This document shows positions 1 through 8,908 of a stretch of 54,999 nt of DNA, one piece after another. The notes below the pieces were generated by a model, which was not told the DNA's origin, did not search any database, and worked only from the letters and a program-made list of their open reading frames with translations. A program made the translations under genes and the position numbers. Origin of the DNA: Gemmatimonadota bacterium (GTDB lineage: Bacteria > Gemmatimonadota > Gemmatimonadetes > Longimicrobiales > Gaopeijiaceae); contig JAWKQN010000024.1 in assembly GCA_041390125.1 (NCBI GenBank), positions 1 through 54,999 on the forward strand, in the 5' to 3' direction. The stretch's first letter is position 1. The number at the start of each line of letters is the position of its first letter.

Positions 1-5
1 GACGG

Positions 6-25
6 CGGGGCCCGTTCGGGCCCCG
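6..25. terminator. GC-rich hairpin downstream of the serine hydrolase
   Basis: An 8-bp perfect stem (6-13 with 18-25) closes a 4-base loop (GTTC). It begins about 43 bases beyond the stop codon of the leftward serine hydrolase gene. There is no T tract, so it is terminator-like only by position and stem strength. Confidence 0.4.
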
Positions 26-67
26 GCCCGTCCTGCCCTCACCGCCTCCCGCTCGACGGGGCCAGGC

Positions 68-1651
68 TCAGTACCGGCAGCGCGATCGCTCCAGGGGCCC
101 CGCCTCCCCGACGCGCAGGAACTGCACGAGCGGTGGTGTGGTGGGCGCCAGCGTGATCGACACCGAGAGGGCGCCGCGGGCGCAGGGCAGGGTCCACGAG
201 CCCCGCAGCGCGTTCTCGACCTCGTCGAAGCCCTCGCCGGACTCGCACGGCCCCACCTTCTCCAGCAGGGCTTCGATCTCTGCCCGCCGCCGGTCGGCCG
301 ACCGGTCCAGGAAGAGGTTCACGGCGGCCAGTCGCTGTGCCGCCGCATCGTCCCAGTGCAGGACCAGGTCGGTGACCGCGTCGCGCTGCGCCACGAGGGC
401 TTCCGAGGGCGCCGGCATCCTGGGCTCCAGGCCGCCCGTCTCGCGCAGGCGCGCCAGGGCCTGGTCCGCGGGTCCTCCCCAACTCGTGTAGGTGCGGTTG
501 CCGAACGCGAGGACACCCACCCCGTGCTCGGGCAACCAGCGCATCACGGAACCGAAGCCGGGCAGTCCGCCACTGTGCGCCACGACGTGCGCGAACTCGC
601 ACGTGGTCGAGATGCCCAGGCCGTAGCCGTAGCCGCCGCTGGACAGTTGCGGAGAGCCGTCCGCGCCGCGGACGATCGCCGCCGGTCGCGGCCGCTGCAC
701 CTGCTGCATCTCGCGCAGGGAGGCCCGGCGCAGCGGGCCCGTCTCCGGACCGTCGTGGGGAGGGAAGGCCTCCAGGAACTGCGCCACCCAGACCGAGAGG
801 TCCTGCATGGAAGTGAGCATCCCGCCCATCGAGCCGAACGCGCCATCGGGCAGCTGGGGCTCGAGCTTCCAGCGCTCGTCCTCCCAACGATATCCCTGCG
901 CGATCCGGGAGGGATCGACGTCGCCCGGCTCCAGCGTCGTGGAGCTCAGGCCCAGCGGCTCCAGGACGGCCTCCTGGAGGTAGCGACGGTACGGCATGCC
1001 AGAGGCCGCCGTCACGATCCGGCCCAGGATGGCGAAGCCGTAGTTGGAATACTCGTACGCGACGCCCGGCGCATTGGAGAACGGGATGCCCGCGCGCATC
1101 ATGGCGGACATCTCGTCGTCCGTGACCGCAAGCTGCTGATCTCCCCAGGGGTTGTCCTCGGGGAAGCCCGTCGCGTGGGAGAGCAGATGGCGGATCGTGA
1201 TCCTGGGTGCGTCGGTCGTGGGATAGTCGAGCCCCGCCAGCTCGGGCACCCAGCGTTCGGCCGGATCGTCCAGGCTCAGGCGTCCCTGGTCGCGCAACGC
1301 GAGGATCGCCGCCGCCGTGAAGCTCTTGGTCATCGACGCGATCCGGAACACGGTGGTGGGCTCCACCGGCGCCTGCGTCTCCAGGTCGCGGAAGCCCGTG
1401 GTGCCCACGTGCGCGAGCGCACCGTCGATGACGATGCCCCAGATGGCGCCCGGCACGTGCTCGCGCTCCGTGAACTCGCGGAAGATGCGATCGATGTCGG
1501 GGAAGGCGGAGGAGAGCTTCTGGACCCGCTCGGGATCCAGGAAGCCGGCGGGAGCCGCCTGCGCGCCGGCCGCGAGGGGCACGACGCCCGCCACGCCTCC
1601 GAGGCTGAGCAGGACAGGGAAGGCGCGGCGGGCGAGCGAGCGGATGGCCAT
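68..1651 (-). CDS. Class C beta-lactamase-like serine hydrolase, exported
   Basis: This 527-aa protein belongs to the beta-lactamase/penicillin-binding-protein-like (PF00144) family. The N-terminus (about 1-32) is a Sec-type signal ending near AGAQA, so the enzyme should be periplasmic. The nucleophile motif SMTK lies at residues 106-109, a YSN motif follows in the middle (YEYSNYG), and an HSGG motif (VAHSGGLPG) stands in the KTG position. After the catalytic domain there is a C-terminal extension of roughly 120 residues without a recognised domain. The family covers esterases, D-aminopeptidases and peptidases as well as AmpC, so the substrate is unknown and antibiotic resistance should not be assumed. 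The ATG at 1651 lies 5 bases after the stop of the aldo/keto reductase gene, suggesting a two-gene transcript. Longer in-frame starts would run through the reductase gene and are rejected. Confidence 0.9.
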   Translation of the reverse strand: MAIRSLARRAFPVLLSLGGVAGVVPLAAGAQAAPAGFLDPERVQKLSSAFPDIDRIFREFTEREHVPGAIWGIVIDGALAHVGTTGFRDLETQAPVEPTTVFRIASMTKSFTAAAILALRDQGRLSLDDPAERWVPELAGLDYPTTDAPRITIRHLLSHATGFPEDNPWGDQQLAVTDDEMSAMMRAGIPFSNAPGVAYEYSNYGFAILGRIVTAASGMPYRRYLQEAVLEPLGLSSTTLEPGDVDPSRIAQGYRWEDERWKLEPQLPDGAFGSMGGMLTSMQDLSVWVAQFLEAFPPHDGPETGPLRRASLREMQQVQRPRPAAIVRGADGSPQLSSGGYGYGLGISTTCEFAHVVAHSGGLPGFGSVMRWLPEHGVGVLAFGNRTYTSWGGPADQALARLRETGGLEPRMPAPSEALVAQRDAVTDLVLHWDDAAAQRLAAVNLFLDRSADRRRAEIEALLEKVGPCESGEGFDEVENALRGSWTLPCARGALSVSITLAPTTPPLVQFLRVGEAGPLERSRCRY

Positions 1652-1656
1652 GGCGT

Positions 1657-2607
1657 CTACGCGCTCGGGAGCGACTCCACGAGCTGCACCATCCGCCGCA
1701 GGTGGTCCGCGGTGGGCAGACGGCCCGCGCCACCGCCCAGGTTGTCGAGCATGTGCTCGCGGTCGCTGGTGCCGGGCGTGGCCACCGTCACGGCCGGATG
1801 CGCAACGACGAACTTGAGCATGAACTGCGCCCAGGAATGCGCGTCGAACTCCGCGGCCCAGTCCGGCAGCGGTCGGTCCCCGATCCGGGCCCACATCCGG
1901 CTGCGGCCGAACGGCAGGTAGACCAGGACGCCGATGTTGCGCTCCTGCGCGAGCGGGAGGATGCGCTCCTCCGCCACGCGGTTGTCCACCGCGTAGTCGA
2001 TGCCGATGAAGTCGAGCGGCTCGCTCCGCATCACCTCCAGCAGGTGATCGTACTGGCGCTCGCTGGTGGTGGTGATCCCGATGTAGCGGATGCGACCCTC
2101 CGCCTTCAGCTCCTTGAGGATCCCGAGCTGGGTCGGCGGATCCCCCATGTTGTGCACCTGGATCAGATCGATCACCGGCCGCTGCAGCCGCTCGAACGAT
2201 CGCTCCACCTGCGCGCGCGCCTCGGCGGGGTCCGCCGAGCCACCCCCGCGGCCCACCACATTCAGCTTGGTGGCCCAGAAGATGTCGTCGGCGATCCCCA
2301 GCTCGGCGGCCACCTGACCGGAGACCTCCTCGGAGGCCCCGTAGCTCGGCGCGGTGTCGAAGAGCGTGCCGCCCCCTTCGATGAGGGCCGCCAGCACGCC
2401 ACGGACCGCCTCGAAGTCCTGCTCCCTCGCCACCTGCGAGAACGTGTTGGCGCCGCCGAGCCCGATCACCGGGATCTCTTCGCCCGTCGAGGGGATGCGC
2501 CGCCGGATGGGCGCCTGGGATTGCAGGGCGTCCAACCAACGCGGGTTCAGACCGAGCGCGGTCCCGGCAGCCGCGGTGATCCGCAGCCAATCACGACGAG
2601 TGACCAT
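1657..2607 (-). CDS. Aldo/keto reductase with Tat-like leader
   Basis: This 316-aa protein folds as an aldo/keto reductase TIM barrel. The catalytic tetrad can be read as D84, Y89 (FDTAPSYG), K114 (WATK) and H152 (IQVHN). The first 30 residues carry a twin-arginine pattern (TRRDWLR followed by an Ala/Gly-rich hydrophobic run), so export in folded form is likely. The ATG at 2607 is preceded by AAGGAGG at good spacing, which rules out the 15-codon longer form. It is the first gene of a pair with the serine hydrolase. AKRs normally reduce carbonyls with NADPH. An exported one would need tightly bound cofactor or a periplasmic cofactor supply. The substrate cannot be predicted. Confidence 0.88.
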   Translation of the reverse strand: MVTRRDWLRITAAAGTALGLNPRWLDALQSQAPIRRRIPSTGEEIPVIGLGGANTFSQVAREQDFEAVRGVLAALIEGGGTLFDTAPSYGASEEVSGQVAAELGIADDIFWATKLNVVGRGGGSADPAEARAQVERSFERLQRPVIDLIQVHNMGDPPTQLGILKELKAEGRIRYIGITTTSERQYDHLLEVMRSEPLDFIGIDYAVDNRVAEERILPLAQERNIGVLVYLPFGRSRMWARIGDRPLPDWAAEFDAHSWAQFMLKFVVAHPAVTVATPGTSDREHMLDNLGGGAGRLPTADHLRRMVQLVESLPSA

Positions 2608-2635
2608 CCAGGCGTCCTCCTTGGGAGAGTGGCGT

Positions 2636-3763
2636 CTATCGGTTCCGTGCATGCCAGGCGGCGAGCACCTCGGCCTCCCGGGCCGCGGAGATGCCGGCGC
2701 GGAAGTCCGCCTGGCGCTCCGGGGGCCGGGACAGGTGGAAGTCCAGCGTGTCCTTGGCCGTCACGGCCAGCGGTCGGAAGGTCAGCCCGGCCTCCACCTC
2801 GGGCGTCAGATCGAAGCGCGCAAACCCTTCGTTCCCGGGCGTCGGCGGGCGCCAGACCGGCATGTCCGAATAGGGACGTACCCCGATCTCCGTCAGGAAG
2901 TCCGTCGGCACCCACGTGAACGACGTCTCGGCCGTGGTGACCGCCCGGACGCCGTAGAGCAGCTCGGACATCGGGCGCGGGATGCGCGGCCCCACCACGT
3001 TGAAGACACCCGCGCGGTTGTCCTCGGCCAGGCGGATGGTCCACTCGGTGAAGTCCCGCACGTCGATGATCTGCACGGGATCGCTGGGATCCCCGGGAGC
3101 GAGCACCTCACCCCCCCGGTGGATGCGCGCCGGCCAGTAGGTGAAGCGGTCGGTGTCGTCGTCCGGGCCGATGATGAGCCCCGGCCGCAGGATCGTGGCT
3201 CGCCCGGGGAAGGCCTTCATGGCCTCCCGCTCGGATTCGGCCTTGCCCAGCCCGTAGTTCAGCGGCTGTCCGCGCTGGATCCCGGCGGTCTCGTAGGTCC
3301 AGGTGGGTGCGTCCGCCGTCATGGGCACACGGCTCACGTCCGCATACGCGGAGCGGGACGACACGTAGAGGTAGAGCCCCACCGAGTCCTTGAGCACCTC
3401 GCCGGCCAACCGCACCCAGTTCGGATCCTGGCGGGCGTTGTCGATCACGGCGTCCCAGCGGCGTCCCTTCAAGGATTCGAGGTCGCCGTTGCGATCGCCG
3501 ATCAGCGTCTCGAGCTGCGGGAACATGTCCGAGCCGGAGCCGCGGTTGAACAGGGTCACGTTGTGGCCGCGCTCGAGCGCGTAGCGGACCTGGTAGGGTC
3601 CGATGAATCCGGTCCCCCCCAGGATGAGCAGGTCGATCTTCCGGCGAGGCGGCGCTTGCGCGGGACGGGTCGCGGCTGCGAGCCGGGTGGGCGAGACGCC
3701 CAGGCCCAGGGCCGTGCCTGCGGCGGCGGAAAGCTTCAGGAAGTCCTTGCGGGTGGTGCCCAT
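2636..3763 (-). CDS. NAD-dependent epimerase/dehydratase family protein (SDR), copy 1
   Basis: This 375-aa extended short-chain dehydrogenase-like protein has a Rossmann motif GGTGFIG at about 49-55, a Ser-rich strand (YVSSRSAY) and the YxxxK catalytic pair in YGLGK. Residues 1-35 look like a Tat leader (TTRKDFLKLSAAAG), but the twin arginine is Arg-Lys, a weaker variant. The start at 3763 aligns with the leader of the paralogue at 5359-6513, and GGAG lies just upstream. The stop is 28 bases from the start of the aldo/keto reductase gene on the same strand, so one leftward transcript may carry all three genes. The paralogue on the other side of the transporter shares the GDRNGDLESLKGR and DRFTYWPARI segments, indicating local duplication. 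The substrate is probably a nucleotide-linked or small sugar, which is inference. Confidence 0.88.
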   Translation of the reverse strand: MGTTRKDFLKLSAAAGTALGLGVSPTRLAAATRPAQAPPRRKIDLLILGGTGFIGPYQVRYALERGHNVTLFNRGSGSDMFPQLETLIGDRNGDLESLKGRRWDAVIDNARQDPNWVRLAGEVLKDSVGLYLYVSSRSAYADVSRVPMTADAPTWTYETAGIQRGQPLNYGLGKAESEREAMKAFPGRATILRPGLIIGPDDDTDRFTYWPARIHRGGEVLAPGDPSDPVQIIDVRDFTEWTIRLAEDNRAGVFNVVGPRIPRPMSELLYGVRAVTTAETSFTWVPTDFLTEIGVRPYSDMPVWRPPTPGNEGFARFDLTPEVEAGLTFRPLAVTAKDTLDFHLSRPPERQADFRAGISAAREAEVLAAWHARNR

Positions 3764-3981
3764 GGGTGGAGCTCCGGACGGAGGTGCGGTGGGCCACCAC
3801 GATAGCGTGCGGGGCTCCGCCACGCACTCCCGACGACCCGGCCTCCCGGTCCGCGGCGCCGGGGCCTGCACGGGCGCGCCGGGACCTCGAGGACGGCGTC
3901 GTCCCGGGTGGATTCCCTGTCGCCGGGTGGGTGCGACACCTATCCTCGGAGCCGAATCCCCAACCCGGAGTCCCGACTCCC

Positions 3982-5316
3982 ATGCAAGATCGCCCCCGGC
4001 AGCCCCAGGTCTCGCCCCTCACCCGTCTGCTCCAGCGAGGGGCCACCATCGAGCCCGGGGAGACGGCTTCCGTCGTCACGGCCTTCCTGTTGTTCTTCTG
4101 CGTGATGTCCGGGTACTTCGCGGTCCGCCCCGTCCGCGAGACCGTGGGCACCATCCTGGGCGCGGAACGGACGGCCGACCTGTTCGTCGCGACGTGGATC
4201 GCCTCGATCGCCATCGTGCCGATCTACGGGTGGCTGTGTGCGCGATTCCGCCGCAGCGTCTTCCTGCCCTGGATCTACGGCTTCGTGGCGCTCGCCCTGG
4301 CCACGGTGGGCGTCGTGCTGCGCGGGGCCGGAGACAGCGTGCACGCGGCGCAGTTCTTCTTCGTCTTCATCAGCGTGCTGAACCTGTTCGTCGTCTCCGT
4401 CTTCTGGAGCTTCCTGCTCGAGCTGTTCGACGCCGGCCAGACCAAGCGGCTCTTCGGCGTGATCGCTGCGGGGGGCACGGCGGGTGCGCTCGTCGGCCCT
4501 CTGCTCACCAGCATCATCGTGGTGCAGGTCGGCAACGCCGGTATCCTCTTCCTCGGCGCGGCGCTCTTCGGCGGCGCGATCGTCTGCCAACGCCTCCTCA
4601 TCCGCATCTGGGAGCAGAGCGACAGCGCCACCGGTCCGGACGGCGCGCCGCGCGACGCACCCCTGGGGGGCAATCCCTTCGCGGGCTTCAGCCTCATCCT
4701 GAAGTCCCCGTACCTCATGGGGATCGCGCTGTTCGTGGTGTTCGGCGCAACGGCCAACACCTTCCTCTACTTCGCGCAGCTCCGCATCGTCTCCGACACG
4801 TTCGCCGATCCGGCCATCCGTACGCGGGTCTTCGGGCAACTCGATTTCACCGTCCAGAGTCTCACGTTCATCGCGCAGATCGTCTTCACGGGTCGCATCG
4901 CTTCGAAGTTCGGGATCGGGGCCCTGCTGACCGCGGTCCCGTTGGCCGTGGCCACGGGCTTCCTCTTCCTGTCCGGAGCGCAGAGCTTCGCGATCCTGGC
5001 GGCGGTGATGATCACGCGTCGCGTGGGGGAGTACTCCTTCGTGCGCCCCGGCCGCGAGATGCTCTTCAGCCGGGTGGACACGGAGACCAAGTACAAGGCC
5101 AAGAACGCCATCGACGTGCCGGTCTACCGCGGGGGAGACGCGCTCGTGGCCCAGGTGGACTCGGCGCTCAGCGGCGCGGGGATGGCGCCCACGGGCATCG
5201 CCCTGTTCGGCGCGGGCGCGGCGGTGGCCTGGGCCGTCAATGGGCTCCTGCTGGGGCGGGCCAAGCGGGACGTGGAGGCGCGGGCGCGCGCGGAGACCGC
5301 GGGTGCCGCGACCTAG
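3982..5316 (+). CDS. NTT-type (ATP/ADP translocase-like) membrane transporter
   Basis: This 444-aa, very hydrophobic protein has about 11-12 membrane segments and resembles the Npt1/Npt2 ATP/ADP translocase (TLC) clan of the major facilitator superfamily. The first helix segment (FFCVMSGYFAVRPVRETVG) matches the conserved start of these carriers. Classic members exchange ATP for ADP in obligate intracellular bacteria. Related proteins in free-living bacteria are usually of unknown substrate, and other members carry nucleotides or NAD. The ATG at 3982 follows a GGAG at about 11 bases; in-frame codons before it read as non-coding. It is divergent from epimerase copy 1, and epimerase copy 2 follows 42 bases after its stop on the same strand, so they may be co-transcribed. 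Confidence 0.82.
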   Translation: MQDRPRQPQVSPLTRLLQRGATIEPGETASVVTAFLLFFCVMSGYFAVRPVRETVGTILGAERTADLFVATWIASIAIVPIYGWLCARFRRSVFLPWIYGFVALALATVGVVLRGAGDSVHAAQFFFVFISVLNLFVVSVFWSFLLELFDAGQTKRLFGVIAAGGTAGALVGPLLTSIIVVQVGNAGILFLGAALFGGAIVCQRLLIRIWEQSDSATGPDGAPRDAPLGGNPFAGFSLILKSPYLMGIALFVVFGATANTFLYFAQLRIVSDTFADPAIRTRVFGQLDFTVQSLTFIAQIVFTGRIASKFGIGALLTAVPLAVATGFLFLSGAQSFAILAAVMITRRVGEYSFVRPGREMLFSRVDTETKYKAKNAIDVPVYRGGDALVAQVDSALSGAGMAPTGIALFGAGAAVAWAVNGLLLGRAKRDVEARARAETAGAAT

Positions 5317-5358
5317 CGGAGCACGACGACGGGACGATCGCACAGGGAGGGGATGACG

Positions 5359-6513
5359 ATGGGACGCAGTCGCAGGGAGTTCATCCGTACGTCGGCGCTG
5401 GCCGCGGGTGCGGCGGGTGTGGGACTGCCGCTGGGGGCGGCCGGGCTCGCGCCGAGCTCCGCCGTCCTCCCGGCGCAACAGGCGCCGCGTCCGCTCCGCC
5501 TGCTGATCCTGGGCGGGACCGGCTTCACGGGCCCCCACCAGGTCCGTTACGCGGTCGAGCGGGGCCACACCGTCACGGTCTTCAACCGCGGACGTCGTCA
5601 GACGGACCTGCCCGACGCGGTGGAGCACCTGGTCGGGGACCGCAATGGGGATCTCGAGTCCCTCAAGGGCCGCGCGTGGGACGTGGTGATCGACAACCCC
5701 ACCACACTCCCTCAATGGGTGCGCCTCGCGGGCGAGCTGCTCAAGGACGCGTGCGACCAGTACGTGTTCATCAGCACCATCTCCGTCTACGCCGACACGA
5801 GCCGCCCCGGCATGGACGAGACCACACCCGTCCTGACCTACGACGGCGAAGCGGACCCCTTCACCGTGCCGGTCGAGGAGTCGTTGCGCTGGTACGGAGC
5901 GCTGAAGGCGCTCTCCGAGCGCGAGGCCGCGTACTGGTTCCCCGGCCGGGCCACGATCATCCGACCCGGCCTGATCGTGGGCCCCGGAGACGAGTCGGAC
6001 CGCTTCACGTACTGGCCCGCCCGGATCTCCCGCGGTGGGGAGGTCCTGGCGCCGGGAACGCCCGCGGACCCGACGCAGGTGATCGACGCACGGGATCTGG
6101 CCGAGTGGACGATCCGCATGGCGGAGAACGGCACCGTCGGCGTGTTCAATGGCACCGGTCCCGAGCAGCCCCGCCCGATCGGCCGCATGCTGGAGGGCAT
6201 CCGCGATGCCATCGACGCGGACGCGCGCTTCACCTTCGTGCCGCAGGACTTCCTGCAGGAGCACGGTGTGCGGGGGTGGGTGGACATGCCGGTGTGGGTG
6301 GCCTCGACGCCCGAGAGCGCGGGGTTCATGCGCGTCAGCGTGGAGCGCGCGGGCGCGGCAGGCCTCACATATCGTCCCCTGTCGGAGACGGCGCGCGACA
6401 CGCTCGCCTACTACCGGTCCCGCTCCGCCGAACGCAACGCCCAGATGCGCGCCGGCCTGCCGCCGGAGCGGGAGCGGGAGGTGCTGTCGGCCTGGCACGC
6501 CCGCGGCCGCTGA
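5359..6513 (+). CDS. NAD-dependent epimerase/dehydratase family protein (SDR), copy 2, Tat leader
   Basis: This 384-aa paralogue of the product at 2636-3763 carries a canonical Tat leader (SRREFIRTS, then an Ala/Gly hydrophobic region). The Rossmann motif GGTGFTG sits near residue 55, and YGALK provides the YxxxK pair. Two ATGs lie six bases apart at 5353 and 5359. GGAGG ends only 2 bases before the first but 8 before the second, and the paralogue also begins MG-x-x-R, so 5359 is chosen. The gene follows the NTT transporter closely and converges on the IorB gene after 25 bases. A signal for folded export on an NAD(P)-binding fold implies that the cofactor is bound before export. Confidence 0.88.
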   Translation: MGRSRREFIRTSALAAGAAGVGLPLGAAGLAPSSAVLPAQQAPRPLRLLILGGTGFTGPHQVRYAVERGHTVTVFNRGRRQTDLPDAVEHLVGDRNGDLESLKGRAWDVVIDNPTTLPQWVRLAGELLKDACDQYVFISTISVYADTSRPGMDETTPVLTYDGEADPFTVPVEESLRWYGALKALSEREAAYWFPGRATIIRPGLIVGPGDESDRFTYWPARISRGGEVLAPGTPADPTQVIDARDLAEWTIRMAENGTVGVFNGTGPEQPRPIGRMLEGIRDAIDADARFTFVPQDFLQEHGVRGWVDMPVWVASTPESAGFMRVSVERAGAAGLTYRPLSETARDTLAYYRSRSAERNAQMRAGLPPEREREVLSAWHARGR

Positions 6514-6538
6514 GAGCGGGACCCGACCGGGCGGCGGC

Positions 6539-8908
6539 TCAGAGCCCGGCGGCCTCCAGCGCGCGCTTGACCCGCTCCGGGCGGAGCGGCAGACGACGCA
6601 GACGGACTCCGGTGGCGTCGAAGATCGCGTTGGCCACGGCCGCGGGCACGGGTCGATGCGAGGGCTCCCCCGCGCCGTAGGCCGGCAGGTCCGGTCGGTC
6701 CGGATCCGGATCCCCGTTGACCAGCACGATGTCGATGCGCTCCGGTGCGTCCTCGTGCCGTAGCGTCGGATGCGTGCGCCAATCCACGCTCTTCACCATC
6801 TCCGTGTCGAACTGCACCTCCTCGTACAAGGTCCGGCTGAGCCCGTGCAGCAGGTTGCCCTGGATGGCGTTGCGGACCCCGTCCGGGTTGACCACGAGCC
6901 CGCAGTCGTGGGCACACACCATGCGCTTCACCTGGACGCGTCCGGTCTCGCGGTCCACGTCCACCTCGGCGATCTCCGCCACGACCGTGCGCGCGCGATG
7001 CGCGTATGCGATCCCGCGCCCCGTGAGGATGCGGCCGCTGCCGATCGGCTGCGGCGAGGTCCGAGGCTCCCACCCGAAGGCCTCGGCCGCGGCCTCGATG
7101 ACGGCGATCGCCCGCGTGCGCAGGTGTGCGCCTCCCTCCTCCGTGCCGGCGCGCAGGAGCTCGAGCCGGAAGTCCACCGGATCGCGACGCGCGGCGTGCG
7201 CGAGCTCGTCGATGAAGGACTCCGACGCGAACGTGATCTGCGGTCCATCCGGATCCCTCAGATTGCCGGTCCTGAGCGGGGTCTCGAACGCGAGGGGGAA
7301 CCGCACGACGAGCGTCTCCTGCCGTCGGTGTGGGATGTGGTACATCTCGTCCGGCGGTGAGGCGCCGCCCGCGGAGGGCCGCTCCGGCCGGATGCCCATC
7401 AACTGCGCGATCAGGACCGTCGAGGCCTCGTTGTAGCCCAGGTGGGCGTAGTCCGCGGTGCGCGCATGATAGTCGAGCGCCACGAGCCTGCCTTGCGCGT
7501 CGAGACCGCCGCGCAGCGTGAACGCGAACGCCGGGCCCTTGGTGTCCCAGGCGGTCTCCTCGTCCCGCATCCACTGGACGCGGACCGGTCGTCCGAGCTC
7601 GTGCGCCAGGAACGCCGCTTCGAACCCGGCATCGTCGGCGGCCGTGCGCCCGTAGAGCTGGGGGCCCTCCATCCAGATCACGCGCACGTTCTCCCTCGGC
7701 ATCCCGAGGAACTCGGCCACCCCGGTGCGCAGGCTGTAGGGCTTCATGTCGTTGGTGTACAGCGTCATCTGCCCGTCCGACGGGTCGGCCAGCCCGTGGG
7801 CGGGACCGATGGCGGTGTGCCCCTGGAACGGCACGTCGTACTCGGCCTCCACCCGGGTCGCCGCTGCCGCGAGCGCACCGTCCGGATCGCCGACCACCCG
7901 GGCCGGTCGCCCCGGCTCGGGGGTCGTGCTGCGCAGGTAGTCGAAGAGCTCCTCGGAGGCGGGGAAGGGCGCGCGCTCCGGCTTCTCCCAGGTGGCCTGC
8001 AGGAGGCGCGCGGCCTCGATGGCCTGCTCCTCCCGCTCGCACACCACCGCCAGGTAGTTCGCGCGCCGCACGACGCGCACGAGCCCGGGCAGGTCGGCCA
8101 CCGAGGACTCGTCCACGTCCACCAGGGTGGCGCCCGCGAAAGGCGGTCGCACGTGGCGCGCGTGCACCATGCCCGGAAGGCGCACGTCCACGGCCCACTC
8201 GAGCGAGCCATCCACCTTGGCCGGGATGTCGTAGCGCGGGATCGACTGGCCGGTCAGCTCCAGGGCCTGCACGGGCTTGAGCGTGGCCTGGCCTGCCGTC
8301 TCGTTGACGTTGTCGCCCTGGAGCGCGATGTCGAACCGGCGCCCGCCGATCAACTCGCCGTACGTCACCGCGCGCGCAGGTTCGCGCTCGACGCGGACGA
8401 CCCCGTGCCGAACCGCGAGCGCATCCACCGGCACACCCAACCGCTCCGACGCCAGCTCCAGCAGCACGCGTCGCGCTTCGGCGGCGACACGGCGCGCGGG
8501 CGTGGCGTCGCGCTCGACCGCATCCGATCCGCCGGAGCCTCCCTGGTCCACGGTCAGATCCGTGCGTCCCATCACCAGCGTGGAGCGTTCGAAGGCGAGG
8601 TCGAGCTCGTCGCACATCAGCTGCCGGAACGCCGTTCCGGTGCCCTGTCCACCGTCTGTCTTCCCGACGTAGAACGTGGCGGACCCGTCCTCGTGGACGA
8701 CCAGCCACGAATCCAGTTGGCGGAAGTCGGGGTCGGGGTAGGGTCCGGCGGTCCCCGCCCGGTCCGATCCGGGCCTGAGCAGCGGGCCGCCACTGAAGCT
8801 CAGGACGAACAGTCCCGAGGTCTTCAGGAAGTCACGGCGCGAGGTGGTGCCGCGCCACGGGTCCAGCGCCCGCGCGAGCGCGTTCGGGCTCCAGCCCTGC
8901 GGGCTCAT
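6539..8908 (-). CDS. iorB: Isoquinoline 1-oxidoreductase-type molybdopterin large subunit
   Basis: This 789-aa protein is the molybdenum-cofactor subunit of the xanthine oxidase family (IorB/aldehyde dehydrogenase type). It has an N-terminal Tat leader (SRRDFLKTS near residues 23-31), aldehyde oxidase/xanthine dehydrogenase a/b hammerhead segments (for example SIPRYDIPAKVDG) and molybdopterin-binding segments with a C-terminal AYGAGEPS loop. Members hydroxylate N-heterocycles or oxidise aldehydes in the periplasm and pass electrons through the small iron-sulfur subunit, usually to a cytochrome c or a membrane carrier. The start at 8908 overlaps the small-subunit stop by 4 bases (ATGA), indicating translational coupling. 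No FAD subunit or XdhC-type maturation factor is encoded nearby, as is usual for Ior-type two-subunit enzymes. The natural substrate is not predictable. Confidence 0.9.
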   Translation of the reverse strand: MSPQGWSPNALARALDPWRGTTSRRDFLKTSGLFVLSFSGGPLLRPGSDRAGTAGPYPDPDFRQLDSWLVVHEDGSATFYVGKTDGGQGTGTAFRQLMCDELDLAFERSTLVMGRTDLTVDQGGSGGSDAVERDATPARRVAAEARRVLLELASERLGVPVDALAVRHGVVRVEREPARAVTYGELIGGRRFDIALQGDNVNETAGQATLKPVQALELTGQSIPRYDIPAKVDGSLEWAVDVRLPGMVHARHVRPPFAGATLVDVDESSVADLPGLVRVVRRANYLAVVCEREEQAIEAARLLQATWEKPERAPFPASEELFDYLRSTTPEPGRPARVVGDPDGALAAAATRVEAEYDVPFQGHTAIGPAHGLADPSDGQMTLYTNDMKPYSLRTGVAEFLGMPRENVRVIWMEGPQLYGRTAADDAGFEAAFLAHELGRPVRVQWMRDEETAWDTKGPAFAFTLRGGLDAQGRLVALDYHARTADYAHLGYNEASTVLIAQLMGIRPERPSAGGASPPDEMYHIPHRRQETLVVRFPLAFETPLRTGNLRDPDGPQITFASESFIDELAHAARRDPVDFRLELLRAGTEEGGAHLRTRAIAVIEAAAEAFGWEPRTSPQPIGSGRILTGRGIAYAHRARTVVAEIAEVDVDRETGRVQVKRMVCAHDCGLVVNPDGVRNAIQGNLLHGLSRTLYEEVQFDTEMVKSVDWRTHPTLRHEDAPERIDIVLVNGDPDPDRPDLPAYGAGEPSHRPVPAAVANAIFDATGVRLRRLPLRPERVKRALEAAGL

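Noticed and set aside
68..1651. Antibiotic-resistance beta-lactamase
   Set aside because: The SxxK-YSN-HSGG set is shared by many esterases and peptidases; no evidence of lactam specificity.
68..2590. In-frame 840-codon open frame covering the serine hydrolase and running back across the aldo/keto reductase
   Set aside because: The upstream half is Arg/Gly/Pro-rich and antisense-like, while the reductase in another frame has a full catalytic tetrad and a strong ribosome-binding site.
5353..5358. The upstream ATG of epimerase copy 2 as the start
   Set aside because: GGAGG would end only 2 bases before it; the ATG at 5359 has normal spacing and matches the paralogue.
3940..6498. An 852-codon antisense frame opposite the transporter and epimerase copy 2
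   Set aside because: Composition is Arg/Ala/Asp-rich without any fold, and the sense strand is clearly coding.
3603..6680. A 1025-codon open frame spanning the transporter and epimerase copy 2 on the + strand
   Set aside because: Both real proteins lie in other frames with clear motifs; the long frame is a shadow caused by the high GC content.
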